A DNA stretch of 64,000 bases, taken from positions 1 to 64,000 of the forward strand of contig WFXC01000016.1 of NCBI GenBank assembly GCA_015490805.1, read 5' to 3'. A model generated the notes under the pieces. It had not been told where the DNA came from and ran no database searches. It saw nothing but the letters and a program-made list of their open reading frames with translations. Positions 18,101 to 27,600 of this stretch are shown here, piece by piece. The translations under genes and the position numbers were made by a program. The first letter of the stretch is position 1. Each line of letters begins with the position of its first letter. Origin of the DNA: Candidatus Kapaibacterium sp. (GTDB lineage Bacteria > Bacteroidota > Ignavibacteria > Kapaibacteriales > WFXC01).

Positions 18101-20191
18101 TGGGGAAGCAGCAAGCCAGAGCGCAAAAGAATCCAGATGGGCAGTGGCACGCCATCGAAACCGGACCGAGTCGCCGGGACATCTGGCGACGAGCGTATCG
18201 GGCGCCAGCAGGCGAAGCGGATACTGGAGCATCGTTAGAAAAGCATCCGGTACCACCTGTGCCTGTGGATATGCTCCCCGGTTACTTTCAGGAAGTACCG
18301 GGGAGGTCGTTGTCCCTGCCAGCACAAATCGCATCGCGGCTGACGGCAACCGGCGCAGCACCGTCGGCTCGTCTCGGCCAATTCCGCCGAAATACGAAGC
18401 GTAAAGCAGTCGGGACAATGAAAAATCCAACTGCAACACAATGGCATCCAGATCCCCCTCGGATTCCGGCTGATCCGCATCCGGTGTCGTGGGAAATTGT
18501 GCAGAACTGGTCCAGCCAGCCAGAAAAAACGTGGAATCTTCAAGTGCCAGCAATGCCACCGGCTGTTCCCATCCCTGCGTTCCCACGTAGGTTGCCGCCT
18601 GAAGCTCCAGCGAATCACGGAAATTGAGCACTGCTACCCAAATGTCATCTCCTCCCTGATAGTTCGAGTCCACTGCACCAGTGGTGACAGGAAAATCATC
18701 TGAATTGGTCACCCCGCTGAGGGCGATACCAGAAGCAGCCGGCGCAAGCGCTACGGCATAATCGGTAAGGCGACCGCCCAGGAAACTGGAAAAGCGAAGC
18801 GTAAAATCCGGCAATGCGATTGCCGACACAAAGGCATCGAATGGACCCTGCAAAGACGATTGCAAGGCGTTCACTACAGGGAAATCCGCCGAAGACGTCT
18901 TGCCAGCAATCCAGAGCATTCCATCCAGAATCATCGCTGCATTGGCAACGTCGGAACCGCTTCCCCCGAAGTAGCTTTGCCACAGCGGATGGTACAGGGT
19001 ATCCAGCGCAATACAATAAAAATCCGTCGCTCCCTGTAAGTGATCGAACACCGCCGCGGAGCTTACGGGAAGATCATCGGAAAGGGTTTCCAGCACCACA
19101 ATTTCCATCCCGTCACCGCTGGCAATTGCCTTGCCAGCATCCGTTCCTGTACCACCGATGTAAGAAGCATAATGCAGGGTCGTTAGGGCGGTGTCGAATA
19201 CCGCCACAAATGCATCGGTTTGCCCCCCTCCGTAATCTGGCTGCAATGCGGACACTGTTGGAAAATCCTGTGAGCTGGTTTTTCCCGTAACCCAGACCTT
19301 TCCGTTTCGCACCGCCACAGCAGTTGCGGCATCATCGCCGCTGCCCCCAATCAAAGTGAAAGCGACTAACTGCAGCGTTGGCGACAACACCGCAAGGAAG
19401 GCATCTGTTGGCGGTGCAAAAGTGGTATCGTAACCCCCCCGGTGCGAAGGCAAGTCTGGCGAAGCAGTGCTACCAACAACTACGATATTCCCGCTGGGCA
19501 ATACAGCTCCATCGGTAATGACGTCATTCCCACTGCCACCAAAGAAGGTACTCCGAACCACCGGATCCACCCACGACGGGACTGGCGGCTCAGGCGAAAT
19601 CGTCACAATCGAATCCTGCACCGCTGCAAACTCTGCCGGAACCGATCGGGTCAGTACCGGTAAAACAACCTGGAGGCGCTCGTGATAAATAACACCGGTC
19701 TTTGTTTGTATTTCCAGTGATGTTTTCCGTGCCGTCAGCGTATCCGCCCCATCCACAATCCACAGTACGGACGGCACTGTCCCCAGCCATTCATAATGGA
19801 GGCGTCCCCGGTCAATCCACAAGTGCAACTGTGTTGCTCCCGTCTCGCTGCGTAACCACAGCTCCGAATATGGCTGGCAATAAGACGGCTTTGCGTTTCG
19901 CACAACGGTCCATCGCACTGGCAATGGCGATTGCGGCGTGACGACAGGCAACGGAAGGGAATACCGGAGGAAAACAACTGCACCGGTTGTTCCTGTTGAA
20001 TCCACCGAGTAATAATCAAACAACAAGCCCCGGGTTGTCACCCAGAGCCATGCGTCGGGTAGGCGACTCCAGAACAGCACGGTGTCAGGATATCGCCCGT
20101 CGTTGGGAATAAATCCTGCGATCGGCAAACGCGCATACACAGGGATCAAACCCACCAGGATGAGCCATACAATAACTCGATACACCCTCAT
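15179..20191 (-). CDS. T9SS-sorted SBBP beta-propeller and Ig-like surface protein
   Basis: The 1670-aa product has a signal peptide (MRVYRVIVWLILVGLIPVYA). Residues about 27-190 resemble the domain that precedes SBBP propellers (FIPNDGRYPDTVLFWSRLPD). At about 215-655 seven blades begin with FFGGSGND, LIGGSGDD, YIGGTGTD, YFGGSGSD, FLGGRLTD, YVGTQGWE and YFGGIGRD, fitting a seven-bladed propeller. Ig-like repeats follow (CPGDSVRFRW, CPGSDVLFEAEGGG, CPNDSAVFYAS, CPGEEITLFV), then several domains with a DTLWI pattern. The C-terminal about 85 residues (SVTITPNPLTDQAMIQLAG, FRIQIYSALGQLV) are a type A T9SS sorting domain. It is therefore exported and surface-attached or released. Its role is probably adhesion or scaffolding; no enzyme domain is seen. 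Confidence 0.9.
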   Translation of the reverse strand: MRVYRVIVWLILVGLIPVYARLPIAGFIPNDGRYPDTVLFWSRLPDAWLWVTTRGLLFDYYSVDSTGTTGAVVFLRYSLPLPVVTPQSPLPVRWTVVRNAKPSYCQPYSELWLRSETGATQLHLWIDRGRLHYEWLGTVPSVLWIVDGADTLTARKTSLEIQTKTGVIYHERLQVVLPVLTRSVPAEFAAVQDSIVTISPEPPVPSWVDPVVRSTFFGGSGNDVITDGAVLPSGNIVVVGSTASPDLPSHRGGYDTTFAPPTDAFLAVLSPTLQLVAFTLIGGSGDDAATAVAVRNGKVWVTGKTSSQDFPTVSALQPDYGGGQTDAFVAVFDTALTTLHYASYIGGTGTDAGKAIASGDGMEIVVLETLSDDLPVSSAAVFDHLQGATDFYCIALDTLYHPLWQSYFGGSGSDVANAAMILDGMLWIAGKTSSADFPVVNALQSSLQGPFDAFVSAIALPDFTLRFSSFLGGRLTDYAVALAPAASGIALSGVTNSDDFPVTTGAVDSNYQGGDDIWVAVLNFRDSLELQAATYVGTQGWEQPVALLALEDSTFFLAGWTSSAQFPTTPDADQPESEGDLDAIVLQLDFSLSRLLYASYFGGIGRDEPTVLRRLPSAAMRFVLAGTTTSPVLPESNRGAYPQAQVVPDAFLTMLQYPLRLLAPDTLVARCPGDSVRFRWRATAHLDSFALWLAASPQDQFPIGVVAARDTAFQWMVPERSTEDTLFTVVATSTDGSVIYDRSEGAIVWYQPPRISQHPEDVTVCPGSDVLFEAEGGGYPPPERAWERSTDGGKSWTPLPYERGYRLFLPTVGQSQQNALFRLRLSNICGVAVSEPAQLRLRPAPQIAVHPVTQSVCPNDSAVFYASAYPYDSVRWQRSDDGGYTWQLLPGATEEFLVIRRADTVSPSALFRAVFFYRECSTATRGASVRKAASPSVITLSTSPTVCPGEEITLFVRAEDALAYRWQWRDRQDRPWRPVYYQASPTLRTTAGGDPGDTLWYRALLIGECDTITTSAIPVFLLPEIPLQTFPSVIEFGTLSECAPQTTQSIQIVNPDTVAHTIVAADASDAFAIQTPLPILLPPGAATTVTIRFVPYQQGVFADTLKLRYAPCQYAIPIAVSGNKLQPFTTDLAVVDYGVHALCRFPLDTVVQLQNRSPTDTLWIHQWTVPPPFVLSTSLPPFLAPQETFITRIVCQPVSDGEFRAALSVAYSIRGCVDTMKIPLLAAARAPSLKVSGLHMDSLRVCRPQLDTTLWIGNRTADTLFLTVDQLPAWMNSDLATPMLLPFDSVALHVRGIPPKGEWSDTLWLTSLPCGERTGVAVTGFRHFDSVAAPEVVSLPAVPVATRRIDTIRIVNRGTTPLWVQQVHFQTATLFRIVRTKPLLPDTLAPGEMLELTIEFFALDTLHTDTLQVRLLGLCPFIVTFPVIGQAQRTAVARWSIVPFEGAPGDTVWLEIRGGLEPILQQLQPQQYVIFARWNATVLTPLDPALRTLPQTGWHTVAIPQPYSDQSADVLVSLPLLVGLGDMEYSPVWIDSVRWLFPDGFSYVLPQEYQPGTFHLRIYKEGAPQLLNPAAGSLSVTITPNPLTDQAMIQLAGVRSPSNFRIQIYSALGQLVLTLVPPLSAFEYDPTTGSWHSTLILSRSQLGHSGTFFLRCSDGVWTVTRLIGVR

Positions 20192-20261
20192 TCACGTTTC
20201 CACTCCGCACTCCGATCTCACAATATGGTTGACGAACATCTCCAGATAACCGATAGAAAGA

Positions 20262-20269
20262 CGAAGGTA
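20262..20269 (-). promoter_or_regulatory. Possible -7 element of the 1670-aa gene
   Basis: TACCTTCG on the minus strand matches TAnnTTTG at seven of eight positions, 70 nt before the ATG. No clear -33 TTG accompanies it. Confidence 0.3.
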
Positions 20270-20435
20270 TCTTACTTAGAAAGCTGGTACATACCTACGG
20301 TGGCAATGGAAGGTTCAGAGTTGATTTTTTGTTTTCTCCCGTTCCTGCACCTCCCTCTTGCCTTCGGTGACGATGGAAGGTTCAGGTTAATGGTCCCAAC
20401 AGGTTCATCTGTGAGAAAGCAGGAGGTTATCCGTC

Positions 20436-21368
20436 TTGCAGGCTTTGCAAAAACCGAAGAAACCGATGAATCGACCTTCTGCAGCAACTATCGCAGATGC
20501 CTGGCTACTTTTTATTACCGTTATCTGGAGCGGTACGTTCGCTTTAATTAAGCTGGCACTGCAGGAAATCCCGCCGTTGACCTTTACCGCTGCCCGTTTT
20601 ATCCTCGCCTTCCTTGCCAGCACTCTCGTGTGGCGCTCTTCTTTGTCCTCACTGTCCCGACATCGATTTCGGCAGGGCGTGGTGTTGGGCATCCTTTTTG
20701 GCTTCGGCTTTTACCTCCAGACCCTGGGGCTACTCTTCACCAGCGTCGGGAATTCCGCTTTTATCACCGGTGCCCTGGTCGTCTTTACCCCCTTCGCCTA
20801 CTGGCTGATCGAACGAAAACGTCTATCCATCCATCACATCATCAGCGTTGCTATCGTCTTCACGGGACTTCTCATTTTTGTGCGTCCCACCACAACCTTT
20901 AACATCGGCGACGGTCTGACCTTGCTGAGTGCTGCAGGATGGGCACTGTACATTGTCTATGTAGATGTGTTCACCCGGTCTGTTGCAGCGCATCATATCT
21001 GGTCAGTCACCGGGCAACTGGTCATCGTACAGTTTGGCGTCACGGCTGTTCTGGGAGTAGCTCTTGCCTCTTTCCTGGAATCCCTCCCCTCTCTTCACTC
21101 CATCTCGTGGCAAGCAATTGGTGCACTACTGTATACTGCCCTGCTGGCATCGGTCGTTGCAACAGGTATTCAAACCTACTACCAACGTCGGACCACCCCC
21201 GTACGTGCCGCGCTGATCTTTGCTTTAGAACCCGTGCTGGCGGCGCTGCTTGGAGCCTGGATATTAGATGAATCCTTCGATCTCTGGCACTGGGTCGGCG
21301 GAACACTGGTGATCAGTGGCATTCTCTGGACCGAGCTCCGTTCCGCTGCAGAAGACTCCTCTAGATAA
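20436..21368 (+). CDS. EamA/DMT-family transporter
   Basis: The product is 310 aa from a TTG at 20436, nine bases after AGGAGG (20421-20426); an ATG at 20466 would give 300 aa. About ten hydrophobic segments form two EamA halves, each with the family pattern (LLFITVIWSGTFALIKLAL...PPLTFTAARF in the first, AAGWALYIVYVDVFTR...ALIFALEPVLAALLGAWILD in the second). It is an inner-membrane drug/metabolite-type permease, substrate unknown. It is a single gene, transcribed away from the 1670-aa gene and followed within 30 bases by the CRISPR-like array. Confidence 0.9.
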   Translation: MQALQKPKKPMNRPSAATIADAWLLFITVIWSGTFALIKLALQEIPPLTFTAARFILAFLASTLVWRSSLSSLSRHRFRQGVVLGILFGFGFYLQTLGLLFTSVGNSAFITGALVVFTPFAYWLIERKRLSIHHIISVAIVFTGLLIFVRPTTTFNIGDGLTLLSAAGWALYIVYVDVFTRSVAAHHIWSVTGQLVIVQFGVTAVLGVALASFLESLPSLHSISWQAIGALLYTALLASVVATGIQTYYQRRTTPVRAALIFALEPVLAALLGAWILDESFDLWHWVGGTLVISGILWTELRSAAEDSSR

Positions 21369-21397
21369 AATGGCATAGCCTCGATACCAGTGTAGCA

Positions 21398-21494
21398 CTC
21401 TTACAGTGAGCTTTTAGGAATCGAAAGCTACACCAAAATCAAGATCACGATCCTTCACATCATCTCTTACAGTGAGCTTTTAGGAATCGAAAGC
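21398..21494 (+). CRISPR. Minimal CRISPR-like array, two repeats and one spacer
   Basis: Two identical 31-bp repeats (21398-21428 and 21464-21494) flank a 35-bp unique spacer (21429-21463). The repeat ends TTTAGGAATCGAAAGC, close to the AGGAATTGAAAC ending of type I-B and type III CRISPR repeats, which would give an 8-nt 5' handle ATCGAAAGC-like. The inner GCTTT...AAAGC can pair. No third repeat follows and no cas gene is in the window. It could be an orphan array or a remnant; a chance duplication is the alternative. Confidence 0.6.
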
Positions 21495-21591
21495 CTCTTT
21501 CGTATTCATAGAACGATCATCCAGGATAAGTTGGCGGCTTATTCTCGGCTATTTTGCTCTTTCTTGCCGATCGACTCAGCGCTCCCAGTTC

Positions 21592-21614
21592 AAATTACGT
21601 AATTTTACGTATTG
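21592..21614 (+). promoter_or_regulatory. Double TTACGTA element, copy 2
   Basis: Identical over 23 bp to the element at 4252-4274, with two TTACGTA repeats one helical turn apart and ending in TTG. It lies exactly 20 bp before the -7 box at 21635, the same spacing as at the other gene. Confidence 0.6.
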
Positions 21615-21634
21615 ATTTTTCAGTTGCCAACGTG

Positions 21635-21642
21635 TATTTTTG
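21635..21642 (+). promoter_or_regulatory. TAnnTTTG -7 promoter element of the 2004-aa fibre gene
   Basis: TATTTTTG, full consensus, 34 nt before the ATG at 21677, with TTG 20 bp upstream as -33. It rules out the longer open frame starting at 21554. Confidence 0.7.
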
Positions 21643-21676
21643 CCGTCATATACTCAAAAATACAGGAGAAAACACG

Positions 21677-24600
21677 ATGATGGCACAATTGTGGAAACCG
21701 CGCCTAAATACAGTATTAGTGTCGATCGCTCTCTGGACTGTCTGTATCATTGCTGGCTGGTCTCAAACCGTTTTCCGTGAAGGGGGCATTCCGCGAATGG
21801 TTATCGCGACTACCGGAAATGTGGGAATTGGCACAACGACCCCTACGATCACCGCGTTGCTGGAGTTGACCTCAACTTCTGCGGGGATTCTCATTCCTCG
21901 ACTGACGCAAGCGGAGCGAGATGCAATCAACTCCCCTGCGCTGTGGTTGTTGATTTTCAACACTACCGCCCAGCAGTTTGAGTACTGGAATGGTTCGCAG
22001 TGGATTCCGCTGATCTCTGGTACTACCTTGACCTCCAGCAGTTGGTCGCTGACGGGCAACGCTGGAACCGATCCGGCAACGAACTTTCTGGGGACCACCG
22101 ACAACCAGCCGCTGGTGATTCGGACGAACAACACCGAGGTGATACGGATTACCACCACTGGCGATGTTGGTATCGGAACGAATAACCCTGTCTATCGTCT
22201 GCACGTTGCCAACGATGGGATGATTTACGCTGAAGGGACGTTCAATTCCGGTGACGTAATTCCTTCAGGGGCGAAGACGGCGTTTATCTGGAATCCACGG
22301 AAGGCAGCGATTCGGGCGGGGCAGGTAACGGGCAATCAATGGGATGATGCAAACGTTGGGAATTATTCAGTCGCTTTTGGCTGGGACAACACCGCCAGCG
22401 GCGATTACAGTACCGTCGGCGGGGGCTTGTGGAACACCGCCAGCGGCATACGCAGCACCGTCGGTGGGGGTTGGCAGAACACCGCCAGCTATGCCAGCAC
22501 TGTCGGTGGGGGCAACTCGAACGACGCCATCGGCTTTATCAGTACTATCGGTGGGGGCTTGGAGAACACCGCCAGCAGCGATCGGACTACCATTGGAGGG
22601 GGAGCGTACAACACCGCCAGTGGCTATAGCAGCACTGTCGGCGGGGGCGAGAACAACACCGCCAGTGGCATATACAGCACTGTTGGTGGGGGCCAGAACA
22701 ACACCGCCAGCGGCTCGAGTAGCACCGTCAGCGGGGGCGAATACAACACCGCCAGTGGCATATACAGCACTGTTGGTGGGGGCCAGAACAACACTGCCAG
22801 CGGCTTTTGGAGCACCGTCAGCGGGGGCGAATACAACACTGCTGGAGGAGATTATTCCTGGGCAGGCGGACGTTTTATGTACCTGAACGCTGCTGCCGAT
22901 CGCACGTTCGTATGGGGATATGCAACGGCAACAACAGCGATTACAGCCTCGGACGCGTTCCTGATCGGTCCGTACGGAAACAGCTATCGAGTCGGGATCA
23001 ACGTACTGAATCCGACCGCCGCATTGCACGTAACCGCTGGCACGTGGGCATACCCATTGCGACTGGAGGGGCTACAGCCTTTGAACAACGCCTCGACGGT
23101 ATTAGTTACAGATGCCCAAGGAATAGTTTACACCACCAGTGCCAGTGCGTTAGCAGCATCGAATGCCTGGTTGCTGACGGGAAATGCAGGAACGAACCCG
23201 GCGAGTAATTTCTTAGGCACCACAGATAACCAGCCGCTGGTGATTCGAACCAATAACACCGAGGTGATGCGGATCACTGTCAACGGCTATGTTGGTATTG
23301 GAACAGATACTCCTGGGGAAATGCTGGATATTGTCGGCAACTCCGATGCTGATCTGGATCTCACTTCCTTTGGTTCTTCCATTAGCACCATTCATATGCG
23401 TCGAGCCTTAGGAAGCAAATCTTCTCCAGCACCGGTAACCAACAATAATAACTTAGGGGGAATCGAAGGCTTAGGGTACGACGGAACACAATACGTCCGG
23501 GCTGCTGGTATTGACTTCCAGGTTGATGGACCAGTTACCGCCAATGTAGTACCAGGACGAATTGTATTTCGAGTCCGACGACAGGGGAGTACCAGCTGGG
23601 GTGGAGAGGAGCAGGTGTTTATCAAGAATGACGGAAAGGTAGGGATTGGGGTTGCCCATCCAACACACCGGCTGCATGTTGTAGCAGAAACTGGCGAAGA
23701 TCCGCTCCGCATGGAGGGTCTGCGCACAACAACAGCGACAGTGGATTTGCTGGTTGCCACAACCAGCGGCAGTGTGCATACCAGCAACGTACAGAGTTTG
23801 GTAGGCACTGTCGCCTGGCTGCTAACTGGAAATGCGGCGACGAATCCGGCAACGAATTTCTTAGGAACGACCGATAATCAACCTCTCATTATCAAAACCA
23901 ACTCTGTAGAACGAATGCGTATTGCCGCGACCGGCAACGTAGGAATTGGGACAGCGTTACCTTCTGTTCAATTGCATGTCAAGGCGAGTAGCAATCCACT
24001 ACGCTTAGAAGGATTGCAACCCCTGAGTAATGCGTCAACGGTATTAGCCGTTGATGGTAGCGGAGTGGTTTATACCACCAGTGCCAGCGCTTTCATTGGA
24101 GCCACAGCGTGGTTACTTAGCGGGAATGTATTGAGTGGAGGAGAATTTTTGGGCTCGGTGAATAATATACCAGTTGTAGTGCGAGTCAATAATCAAGAAG
24201 CGTTCCGGTGGAATACCAACGCGAGCATACAGCGACGACCCGGCGGGAACACTCGGGGCTACCAGGCAGTCGACTTACAGGGTAGTGGTGCCAGCGCATC
24301 GGAAGTCGCCAGCGGAGACTATAGTGTGCTTGGGGGAGGAATCAACAACACAGCCAGTGGATACGGTGCAGTCGTCAGTGGCGGCGTTGGCAACACTGCC
24401 TCAGGAAGTCGGAGCGGCGTTGGGAGCGGTGAGAATAATCTGGCCAGCGGAAATTATGGAACGATAGCAGGTGGACGATCGAATCAAGCAACAGTCGATT
24501 ATGCAACCGTTGGAGGAGGATATAATAACTGGGCACAGGGCCATAGCAGTCTCATTGCAGGAGGAAGCGGAAATCGTGCGACAGCAAATGCAAGTTTTGT

Positions 24601-27600
24601 TGTTGGGGGCCAGAATAATCAAGCCAATGGGAATTACGGAGGTATCATCGGGGGACAGTTCAATGTCGTGTCTGGGGCACATGGAGCTGCAATTATAGGG
24701 GATCATCACGAGGTCAGTGGTTTCCACTCGGTAGTGGTCGGAGGCTCATACAACAGAGTGTGGGGGAGTTACAGCACCATTCTCAATGGGGAACAGCAGG
24801 CGGCTGGAGGAAGCTATGGGGTGATCCTCGGAGGTCGAGACAATGCAGCGCATGGAGACTACATGGCTGTGGGCGGACGCTCGATGTATGGAACAAGTTC
24901 TGCTCACCGGACATTTGTCTGGGGCTATGCTACAGCAACAACGGCAATCACCGCCTCGGATGCGTTTTTGATCGGTCCATATGGAAACAGCTATCGAGTC
25001 GGGATCAACGTACTGAATCCGACTGCCGCATTGCACGTCAATGCCGGAACGTGGAGCTACCCGTTGCGGGTGGAAGGATTACCTTCAACCAGTGCCAGTA
25101 GCACAGTGCTGGTATCGGATGCCGGTGGGATTATTTACACCACCAGTGCCAGCAGTCTGGTCGGAAGCAACGTGTGGTTGTTAACCGGCAATGCGGGAAC
25201 GAATCCAGCAAGTAACTTCCTGGGTACAACTGATAATCAACCACTGTCGATCCGCAGCAACAATAAGGAGGTTGTCCGGATTTCAACCTCGGGTGTGCAA
25301 ATGCTGCATCATAATACAACCTCCGTCCTGAGCATAGGACCCAATCAACGAGTGAAAATTCAGGAATACCAACCGCACAGTGGGACCGATATTGGTGCCC
25401 CGGTGTGGGGGCGTGGCAGAATCAGTGTTGGAGGGACTGTCATCACAGGCTTTTGGCCCGCGGTGAAGTTCAACACGTACTGGAATCCCGCCGTAAGCCA
25501 GAACGTCCACATCACAACAGGGTCGGCATTCGTAATCAATCACGAACAGAATCCTGCCGCAAACAATCTGGTCATTTACTACTCCCCGTACCAATCAGCA
25601 GGTCAACAGTTTCAATACAATGTAGGGCTTGCACTGACAACTTCCGGTAACGTTGGCATTGGAACCGATGCACCCACAGCGAAACTCCATATTAGCGCGG
25701 CCAGTACACCCCTAAGATTGGAAGGACTACAATCAACCAGTGCAACGACAACTTTATTGGCAGCAGATGGACAGGGAGTAGTATATGCAACCAATGCCAG
25801 CAGTTTGATCAATAATCAGGCCTGGTCGTTACTTGGCAACAGCGGGACGGATCCAGCAGTGAACTTCGTAGGGACTATTGATGCCCAACCGCTAGTGTTC
25901 CGCACGGGCAACGTTGAACGGGCGCGAATTACAACAGCAGGACATCTGGGGATTGGGACCTCAAATCCTGGGTGGCTCCTGGACGTTGCTGGAAGCGTCC
26001 ACTTCGGAACCAGCGGAAACTTTGGAACCATTACTGCTGATATGCAGGCAGCCAATGTATATGCTGGGGGATTGCAAGTACGCAAGCGGGGAACTACTGG
26101 AGATGCAAATGCAGCCGTTGTGGACGGTTCAGAAATTGGTTATCACGATTTCTGGGGCTGGGATGGGAGCAATTACAAGCGGTTAGCGTACGTACTGGTG
26201 ACTGCTCACGGGAATATTACCCCAGGCAGCGGCGGGGGCGACTATGCGATCGTAACCCGGGATCCAACAACCAATACTGAAGAGACTCGGCTTTTCATTG
26301 ATGCTCGAGGATACGTTGGGATCGGAACGACAACGCCGCAGCGACGCCTGGTGGTTGGCAACGACGATATTAACGGGATCAGTCTGGAGGAAGGCAGCAG
26401 CCCAAATGCAGGATATTTGCGTTTTGGCGATAATACAGGGTGGAAGTTTCACATTGGTCGTTCCCGGGAAAGCACCTCAGGACCGTTGAACACAGGGACG
26501 GCGGGGGTACTGGTAACAATTCAGGACAATGGCAATGTGGGGATTGGCACGACAGCGCCAGCCAGAACCTTAGTCATTGAAGATGATGCAGCGGGGGCGA
26601 ACTTAGTGACGTTACAAAACAAGAACAATGGGGGCTACACCTCGATCGACTTTTTGAACAATGGTGGGACGATGATCATGAGCCTTGGGGCAGCCAATCC
26701 GGGGATTGCAGGCCCATTTTCCGGCGATGCCTACGTCCATTCGCACAATGGAGCAGACTTGTATTTCGGAGTGAGTTCATTGACGGGGGACATTATTTTC
26801 AGCACCAACAACTACACCGAGCGGATGCGGATTACGGCAGATGGAAATGTGGGCATTGGAAATTCAGCACCGCCAGCAGCACTGACGATTACGAACGCTA
26901 TGGAACTGCGCGGTAGCGGCAACGTGTCATCGGTAGAAAGTGACATTCTCTTTACTTACAGCGGTGGCATTGCGGCGCAGAATAGTTTGTACTTCTTCAT
27001 CGATGCTGATAACGATAACGACGACATCAACTCTCCTCGATCCTTCCGATTCCGCCACAATGGAGAAACGATCTCATCAACCAGTACCGAGGATTTGATG
27101 GTCATCCAGGAAAATGGCAGAGTTGGCATTGGAGTCAGTAATCCAAGTAATATTCTCACCATCGTGCAAAACTCCCCCACCGATCCCATTGCTGATGCGT
27201 GGACCACGTATTCCACGCCGGAGACAAAAATCGTGTTAGGAAAACTGGATGCTGAAGCGCTGGAAGAATACCTCCGCCAGTTCAAGCAGTTGCCCGTCTA
27301 CAGATGGCAGCGAACGGAAAGTGAACCGATCAGGGTCAGTGCAATGGCAGAACCAGGCACACCTTCAGAAATTATGGCATACGATGAAAAAGGAGAAATT
27401 CAGGGAATCGATCTCCAGGGATACATCGGGTTCTTACACACGGTGGTCAAAGCCCAACAGCAAATCTTAGAGCAGCAACAGGCAACAATCCAGCAACTCC
27501 AGATATCGACGCAACGACAGCAGACAGAGATCCAGCAGCTTCGGCAACAACTGGCAACTCTGCAGCAGGTGCTGGAGCAGGACAGAAAGCGTCAGGCGGA

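Noticed and set aside
17392-18627. Several 80-200-aa + strand frames opposite the 1670-aa gene
   Set aside because: They are shadows of a GC-rich coding strand; the minus frame has signal peptide, SBBP blades and T9SS domain.
22344-23029. Long open frames in other frames and antisense across the 45-bp repeats (180 and 220 aa)
   Set aside because: Periodic GC-rich repeats leave all frames open. The translations are low-complexity and the true frame carries the fibre motifs.
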